Of a stretch of DNA of 64,000 bases, positions 59,244 to 64,000 are shown one piece after another. This DNA is from M3007 sp046160625 (GTDB lineage Bacteria; Bacteroidota; Bacteroidia; Chitinophagales; Saprospiraceae), in assembly GCA_046160625.1 (NCBI GenBank), contig JBJXGZ010000087.1:35800-99799 (forward strand), given 5' to 3'. Position 1 is the first letter of the stretch. Each line of letters begins with the position of its first letter. The notes beneath the pieces are model-generated. The model was not told the DNA's origin, did not search any database, and saw only the letters and a program-made list of their open reading frames with translations. Both the position numbers and the translations under genes were made by a program.

Positions 59244-60677
59244 TTATTCCTTCTTCTTAAACCGATACGAATACAAATCCGCTTCTCCTTCATAATAGCC
59301 ATCCAGCGAAAGGTTGTTGTAAGCATTTTGCATGGCCTCTATTGCTTCGCTCACATTGTTTACTCGTTTGCCATTGACACTCGTGATGATGAATCCAGGC
59401 TGCATATTGGTTTCGAAAACAACACTACCTCTAAGCACGCTGCTTACAATAACACCTTGCAAACGCATTTTGCGCTGCTCCTCCCTGCTTAGGTTGCGCA
59501 ACGCAAAACCGAGTTCTTTTTCAAGTTCGTTGCCCTGAGCGCGGGCAATTTGGGTGGAGTTGTTTACATCTTTTAGCGTGATGCGGGAGCGAAGTTTTTT
59601 GCCCCCTCTCCAATAGTCTACCTGCACCGCCTCGCCTGGACGGAATCGGCCAACATACTCCTGTAACTGCGCGGTGCTGCGAACGCGGGTATCATTCAAT
59701 CCAATTACCACATCTCCTGCTTGAAGTCCTGCATCGGAGGCTGCGCCTTCGGAAGCGACACGGTTGATAAGTACCCCTTCGGCGTTTGGCAGGCCGAGGT
59801 CGCGGGCAGTTTCGCTGTCCAAATCCTGTATACCGACGCCAAGGTATGCTCGTTGTGGTGTGCCGAATTCCCGCAAATCGCGCACTATTTTTTTAACCAA
59901 ATTGGAAGGGATAGCAAAGGAATATCCTTCATAACTTCCTGATTCTGTAATAATTGCCGTATTCACGCCTATCAACTCACCTACTGTGTTTACCAGTGCG
60001 CCACCAGAGTTTCCCGGGTTCACAGCCGCATCGGTTTGAATAAAGGATTCAATGCTCGCTGCACCTGAAAGGATGTTGATATTACGACCTTTAGCGCTGA
60101 CTATGCCTGCTGTGACTGTGCTTTCAAGGTTGAATGGATTACCTACAGCCAGAACCCATTCGCCTACGCGGACTGAATCGCTGTTGCCAAAAACGACAAA
60201 GGGCAATTCCTGTTCCTCAATTTTCAAGACCGCGATATCTGTGGATGGATCCGAACCAATTAGTTTGGCTTTGTAAGTGCGTTTGTCAGCAAGTGTGACT
60301 TTGATGTCGGCGCTTTTTTCCACCACATGGTGATTGGTGACGATGTAGCCATCAGGTGAAACGACAACCCCTGAACCAGACGAACCCGTGAGCGCGCCAC
60401 TACCCCAAATATTTCCGCCAGATTCAATCAACGCACGAATGTTTACCACCGCCGGGGTAGCCACTTCTGCAGCTTGGATAAAATCGGTAGGCGAAGAGGA
60501 TCGAAACGCGTCGTTGGAGCGGCTGTCGAAAAGTTTGTCCACCAGCCCTGTGAGACGTCTTTCACCAGCTTCATCGGCCCAGACTACCCTATTGGGTTTT
60601 GCAAGTTGACTGTAAATCAACACGGAGAGCAAAGAGCTCGCTATGCAGATCATGGAAAGCAAAAGATATTTTCTCAT
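59244..60677 (-). CDS. HtrA/Deg-family periplasmic serine protease
   Basis: 477 residues from ATG 60677; ATG 60689 would add four. The N-terminus (MRKYLLLSMICIASSLLSVLI) is a membrane anchor or signal. The trypsin-like domain has catalytic His117 (VTNHHVVE), Asp147 (STDIAVLKI) and Ser224 (NPGNSGGAL). Two PDZ domains follow, near 275-370 (RAYLGVGIQDLDS, AGLQAGDVVIGLN) and 385-470 (GFIITSVNGKRVNN). It degrades or refolds damaged envelope proteins. A strong promoter box was not recognised upstream. Confidence 0.93.
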   Translation of the reverse strand: MRKYLLLSMICIASSLLSVLIYSQLAKPNRVVWADEAGERRLTGLVDKLFDSRSNDAFRSSSPTDFIQAAEVATPAVVNIRALIESGGNIWGSGALTGSSGSGVVVSPDGYIVTNHHVVEKSADIKVTLADKRTYKAKLIGSDPSTDIAVLKIEEQELPFVVFGNSDSVRVGEWVLAVGNPFNLESTVTAGIVSAKGRNINILSGAASIESFIQTDAAVNPGNSGGALVNTVGELIGVNTAIITESGSYEGYSFAIPSNLVKKIVRDLREFGTPQRAYLGVGIQDLDSETARDLGLPNAEGVLINRVASEGAASDAGLQAGDVVIGLNDTRVRSTAQLQEYVGRFRPGEAVQVDYWRGGKKLRSRITLKDVNNSTQIARAQGNELEKELGFALRNLSREEQRKMRLQGVIVSSVLRGSVVFETNMQPGFIITSVNGKRVNNVSEAIEAMQNAYNNLSLDGYYEGEADLYSYRFKKKE

Positions 60678-60896
60678 AGTTGAAAGCAATTATGGTCGAA
60701 GAACGATTCGATTGGGGATTTGTTTGAAAGGACAATGCATTCGTGATCAGGTTGTGGGGTTTTGAAGAAACATTGCCAAAAATCAAGCCATCGAATGTAC
60801 GGCGAAATTCATCTCGCTTTTTTACAACATATTTTTTTAGCTGCTTAATAACGAAATGAATTTCGGTTTTAACAGGCGGAATAAATTTCCCCCTAC

Positions 60897-60904
60897 TAAT
60901 TTTG
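60897..60904 (+). promoter_or_regulatory. -7 box abutting dapF start (probable leaderless transcript)
   Basis: TAATTTTG, an exact TAnnTTTG, ends 4 bases before ATG 60909. Confidence 0.5.
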
Positions 60905-60908
60905 CATT

Positions 60909-61766
60909 ATGAAATTTTGGAAATATCAAGGCGCTGGCAACGATTTTGTAATGGTGGATCAGCGTGAAAATCAATGGATTAGTCGAGCCGACACCAAACT
61001 TATCGAGCAATTATGCAACCGTCGATTTGGCATCGGCGCTGATGGCCTCATCCTGTTACAAAACTTTGAAGGGTATGATTTCGAAATGATTTACTTCAAT
61101 GCAGATGGGCGGGAGAGCAGTATGTGTGGCAATGGAGGAAGATGTATTGCGGCATTTGCCTCGTATTTAGGAATAATTGACAAGCATTGTCGCTTTATGG
61201 CCATTGATGGTGAACATGAAGCGAAGATTGGAGCTGGCAGCTATTCTGTGGCTACCAATGCACACTCAGCCAGGGCTGAATCGGGACAAGGCCTGTGGAT
61301 CAACCTGAAAATGAGCAACGTTAATAAAGTTGAATTGGAGGGCGACGCGTTTATTCTAAATACTGGATCACCACATTACGTTCGCTTCGTAAAAAGTTTG
61401 GACAGTTTGGATATGGTGACAGAAGGTCGAGCGGTGCGGTATTCAGAGCGTTGGAAAAAAGACGGTATTAATGTAAACCTGGTGGCGAAGGCCGGACATA
61501 ACAATGAATACCCAATTCGAACCTACGAGCGGGGTGTGGAAGATGAGACCTTTGCCTGCGGAACAGGCGCAACTGCTGCTGCAATTGCCACTTTTTTGAA
61601 TGAGGGTGGCAAAACAGGAGATTTTTCTATCAAAATGCAAACCAAAGGCGGCGATTTAATAGTTAATGCCCATGCAAACGAGGATGGCAGCTTCACTGAA
61701 GTCTGGCTTAGCGGTCCCGCCGTGCGCGTTTTTGAAGGAGAAATCAACAACAATCTTTTTGCATGA
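60909..61766 (+). CDS. dapF: Diaminopimelate epimerase
   Basis: 285 residues. It converts LL- to meso-diaminopimelate for lysine and peptidoglycan. The paired catalytic Cys are Cys73 (ESSMCGNGGRC) and Cys217 (ETFACGTGATAAA). The N-terminus KYQGAGNDFVMVD and the internal NTGSPHYVRF are conserved. The stop codon overlaps the next gene by 4 bases, so the downstream outer-membrane protein is probably co-transcribed. Confidence 0.97.
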   Translation: MKFWKYQGAGNDFVMVDQRENQWISRADTKLIEQLCNRRFGIGADGLILLQNFEGYDFEMIYFNADGRESSMCGNGGRCIAAFASYLGIIDKHCRFMAIDGEHEAKIGAGSYSVATNAHSARAESGQGLWINLKMSNVNKVELEGDAFILNTGSPHYVRFVKSLDSLDMVTEGRAVRYSERWKKDGINVNLVAKAGHNNEYPIRTYERGVEDETFACGTGATAAAIATFLNEGGKTGDFSIKMQTKGGDLIVNAHANEDGSFTEVWLSGPAVRVFEGEINNNLFA

Positions 61767-62935
61767 AAACAATTACTACTTTATTGATTATCAACTTTTT
61801 AGCGATACCTTCTTTCGCCCAAACGGACACTTTACTTGTTCCTAAATCCGATACTAAACCTGAAAAAATTGCAGAATCCCGCCGTGAACTGCTCGTTTCA
61901 TTTTTGATAGACGACCTGGCTGGGACTGGACTTTGGATGGACTCACTGGCAAGGCTCGAAGATGAAAATTATGCCGGGCTTATCTGGGATGAACGCTGGA
62001 TGTTGTATTTCTGGACGGAAGCATACGGCACATTATTAGAGGAAGTGAGTGGTTTTGATGCAAACCAACGCGCTCTTCAAGCATGGAAAACACAACCCCT
62101 AAAAGACAGTCTTTTCGAGTGGGTTGATTTTAGCCTGAACGAAAAGCGTTTCGACATTTTCAGTAGTATCAGGAAGGCTTTTCTAAACGAAGAAGAAAAA
62201 GCGTTCACGACCCTTTTGCTGGAGTATCTTTTAAGGCTAAATACAAATGAAGAAGAATGGGCAGAGCGGCTGGAAGCTTTTGAAAACCATTACCCTTCGT
62301 CGCGTTTTTTAGGCTTTGTGCGCAGCATAAAACCTACGATTTTAAAACCAACCAACAAAGCCTTCGGGGTTTCTGGCGGGCTTCTGATCGGCAATTGGAG
62401 GGGAGACATTGAACGTACGCTTGAAAGTCCTTACACTTTCAATTTTGATGCTTACTATTGGACGGAGCGTTGGAATTTTCTTTTCGACGGGTCGTTTGGC
62501 GGCCCAAGACTTTCACGTGACCTGTTTGTAGGAAATGAAGTATGGCCTGAGGATGATCCAACCAACTTTTTTACTTTTGGCTTAAGCCTTGGCTACGACG
62601 TCGTGAATGTCCCTAAACTGCGTATTTTTCCCAGCGTCGGTGCAGGAGTAGGGTTTCTGAAACCTCCTACGCCCGAGGAAGACGAAGACCCACTCCCTGA
62701 ATACTACGATGATTTCAACTTCACGGAGTTCCATCTTGCAGCCGCCATAACGGCTGACATAAAGTTGTTTCAAAAAAACTACCATGATTGGAATATGCCC
62801 AAAGGCTCCTATCACGGTATTAGATTGAAATTTGGTTGGAATGGCTTGAATTTTGGCAAAAAAAACGCCGACCTTCAGGGTGAGATGTTATACTTTGCTG
62901 TCCATTACAACCTGTTCGCGTATTTGGCGAAATAG
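61763..62935 (+). CDS. Secreted hypothetical protein with outer-membrane barrel-like C-terminus
   Basis: 390 residues. Signal peptide MKTITTLLIINFLAIPSFAQ. Residues 30-200 are helical and acidic, with RRELLVSFLIDDLAGTGLW and TLLLEYLLRLNTNEEEW, suggesting a TPR-like or helical repeat part. From about 205 the sequence is barrel-like (AFGVSGGLLIGNWRGDIE, NFLFDGSFGGPRLSRD, FTFGLSLGYDVVNVPKL), with a final LFAYLAK. I do not recognise a family. The 4-base overlap with dapF suggests shared expression, but no functional link is evident. Confidence 0.7.
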   Translation: MKTITTLLIINFLAIPSFAQTDTLLVPKSDTKPEKIAESRRELLVSFLIDDLAGTGLWMDSLARLEDENYAGLIWDERWMLYFWTEAYGTLLEEVSGFDANQRALQAWKTQPLKDSLFEWVDFSLNEKRFDIFSSIRKAFLNEEEKAFTTLLLEYLLRLNTNEEEWAERLEAFENHYPSSRFLGFVRSIKPTILKPTNKAFGVSGGLLIGNWRGDIERTLESPYTFNFDAYYWTERWNFLFDGSFGGPRLSRDLFVGNEVWPEDDPTNFFTFGLSLGYDVVNVPKLRIFPSVGAGVGFLKPPTPEEDEDPLPEYYDDFNFTEFHLAAAITADIKLFQKNYHDWNMPKGSYHGIRLKFGWNGLNFGKKNADLQGEMLYFAVHYNLFAYLAK

Positions 62936-62951
62936 GTTAATTGGGGCATTA

Positions 62952-63034
62952 ATCGTCATTGGGTCAATGGACCAATGACCCAATGACGATAAATAACCCA
63001 ATGACGATTAATGACCCAATGACGAATAAATGAC
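62952..63034. repeat. Word-repeat hairpin (CCAATGACC / ATCGTCATTGGG)
   Basis: ATCGTCATTGGGTCA at 62952 pairs with TGACCCAATGACGAT at 62976, and tandem ACCCAATGACG units continue downstream. The last unit, AATAAATGACC, overlaps the start codon of the next gene (ATG 63030). The CCAATGACC word is the one embedded in the TonB receptor gene at 17535. Confidence 0.88.
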
Positions 63035-63950
63035 CTTCGACTGGCTTTTCGACTTACATCCACTCTTTGCTGCGCAAGATTCGTGGCTGGACGGCTCGTA
63101 TAACAAACCGATCACAGCGCATCTCGTTTGCCAAACCGACACCCCATTTTCCATTGCTTGCGGGGCAGGGCTTTTGGCTGAACATATCCGGCGGTTCAAA
63201 TTCGATGCCCCCATCATCCAACGCTTGGGGCGGGTAACAGATGCGCAAGGGCGCTCGGTTTTTCAGGAAAGTTTTCTCAACCATCTTCAACGACTGCGTT
63301 TGCGCGCACAGGTGAATGCCGCTCCAGAAGGTACCCTTCTCCTGCCTGGCGAACCCATGCTGACGATCCAGGCCCCGGAACTGCAATTCAGGCTTCTGGA
63401 GTCTGCCATTCGATTACTTATTTGGCAATCAACAGCTTGGGCGACCGATTCTGCTGTTGAACAATGGCAAAAAGGCGTTTATTCAGAAGAGGAAACACCG
63501 CATCCGTCACATTTTCCATTTAATCTGGATGGCTGGAAAATGCGTGCACAATATATCGGGGGCAGTAATTCGTCTGAGGACTCAACGTTCTCTGACGAAT
63601 GGCCAGGCTTAACCAAATTTGAAAACTCGAATGGCCATCCCCTCGCTCAAATCCGCCGCCTGTTCAAAGGCGAACATCCACTTGGCGATGTGTGGCTTAC
63701 CGATGAACAAGATGCTCATGCAAGCGTGAGCCACACGCACATTCAATTTAGAGACGAAAAATCAGGAAAGCCCACCGAAGTCCAGATGTCGCGTTTTCAA
63801 AACCTGATGCAGCCACTTTTAGTAAAAGGACACCCGGCGCTTAGTTCGCCCAGCCTTGACTATCTTCGGCAACGTACTTGGAAACAACTGGAAGCCTTTC
63901 ATAAGTTAGACCTGGAAGGGTATCAACGGGGGTGGTTTTGGGAGCAGTAG
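63030..63950 (+). CDS. Nicotinate phosphoribosyltransferase-like protein, divergent
   Basis: 306 residues. The N-terminal half follows the nicotinate phosphoribosyltransferase layout: TPFSIACGAGLLAEHIRRFKF, APEGTLLLPGEPMLTIQAPE, then LLESAIRLLIWQSTAWATDS and a MRAQYIGGSNSSEDS segment near the expected phosphate-binding loop. It is much shorter than a full enzyme (about 400 residues), and the usual LEFGLRRAQ block is replaced by an unrelated stretch. It may be a diverged or inactive homologue. The start codon sits in the upstream word repeat, and the TAG stop is inside the downstream one. Confidence 0.6.
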   Translation: MTFDWLFDLHPLFAAQDSWLDGSYNKPITAHLVCQTDTPFSIACGAGLLAEHIRRFKFDAPIIQRLGRVTDAQGRSVFQESFLNHLQRLRLRAQVNAAPEGTLLLPGEPMLTIQAPELQFRLLESAIRLLIWQSTAWATDSAVEQWQKGVYSEEETPHPSHFPFNLDGWKMRAQYIGGSNSSEDSTFSDEWPGLTKFENSNGHPLAQIRRLFKGEHPLGDVWLTDEQDAHASVSHTHIQFRDEKSGKPTEVQMSRFQNLMQPLLVKGHPALSSPSLDYLRQRTWKQLEAFHKLDLEGYQRGWFWEQ

Positions 63951-63980
63951 GCAGTAGCAGTAGGCAGTAGCAGTAGGCAG
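63944..63980. repeat. Tandem word repeat (GCAGTAGGCAGTA)
   Basis: GCAGTAGGCAGTA units in tandem. The TAG stop codon of the preceding gene (63948-63950) is part of the first unit. Same word family as 24572-24650. Confidence 0.88.
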
Positions 63981-64000
63981 GCCAACCAATCTTGATATCC

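Overview
The window looks like a chromosomal segment of a Bacteroidota bacterium, most likely from the Saprospiria/Chitinophagia side (placement inferred from gene content, no search done). Evidence: TonB-dependent receptors of the CarboxypepD_reg type, a DUF4249 lipoprotein, a lipoprotein TamL/TamB pair, an ELWxxDGT-repeat protein with a type IX secretion C-terminal domain, and many Bacteroidota-type promoters (TAnnTTTG -7 boxes). No rRNA, tRNA, CRISPR array, prophage or insertion sequence was recognised.

Layout. Positions 1-5324 hold a RiPP (lanthipeptide-like) locus: two large Cys-rich precursor-like proteins with near-identical leaders, a strong terminator, then an APH-type kinase, a HopA1-type lyase and a LanC cyclase with all zinc ligands. 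This is the dehydration pair known from class V lanthipeptides combined with a canonical LanC. A PhoB/PhoR-like two-component pair follows from its own promoter (5336-7195). 7237-13215 carries a RelE-type toxin-antitoxin pair, a TPR protein with a Cys-rich tail, gyrA and a frameshifted voltage-gated-type K+ channel. 13299-21727 has two TonB receptors, an exonuclease/GIY-YIG fusion, a thioredoxin-fold protein, mdh and a DUF4249 lipoprotein. 21896-33683 (minus strand) has valS, a DUF2452 protein, tamL-tamB and nadR. 33807-46657 has a fused 2-oxoacid dehydrogenase E1, an aldehyde dehydrogenase, hpf, a parvulin chaperone, glyA, an orphan response regulator, a glucosaminidase, a methyltransferase and an RDD protein. 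46805-63950 has a LVIVD lipoprotein, an ECF sigma operon, a GH31 glucosidase, the ELWxxDGT adhesin-like protein, csaA-like, an orphan LytS kinase, rfaD, an HtrA protease, dapF and a nicotinate phosphoribosyltransferase-like protein.

The second striking feature is structural. About twenty intergenic gaps are filled with short words (6-15 nt) reiterated in tandem and then in inverted orientation, forming long imperfect hairpins. Each locus has its own word, but some words recur at distant loci. The same kind of sequence also occurs in frame inside three protein genes (rfaD, nadR and the TonB receptor at 17164-19089), and in two places it supplies the stop codon of the adjacent gene. I know of no name for this system and could not search for it. 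It is, with the lanthipeptide-like locus, the best candidate for something undescribed here.
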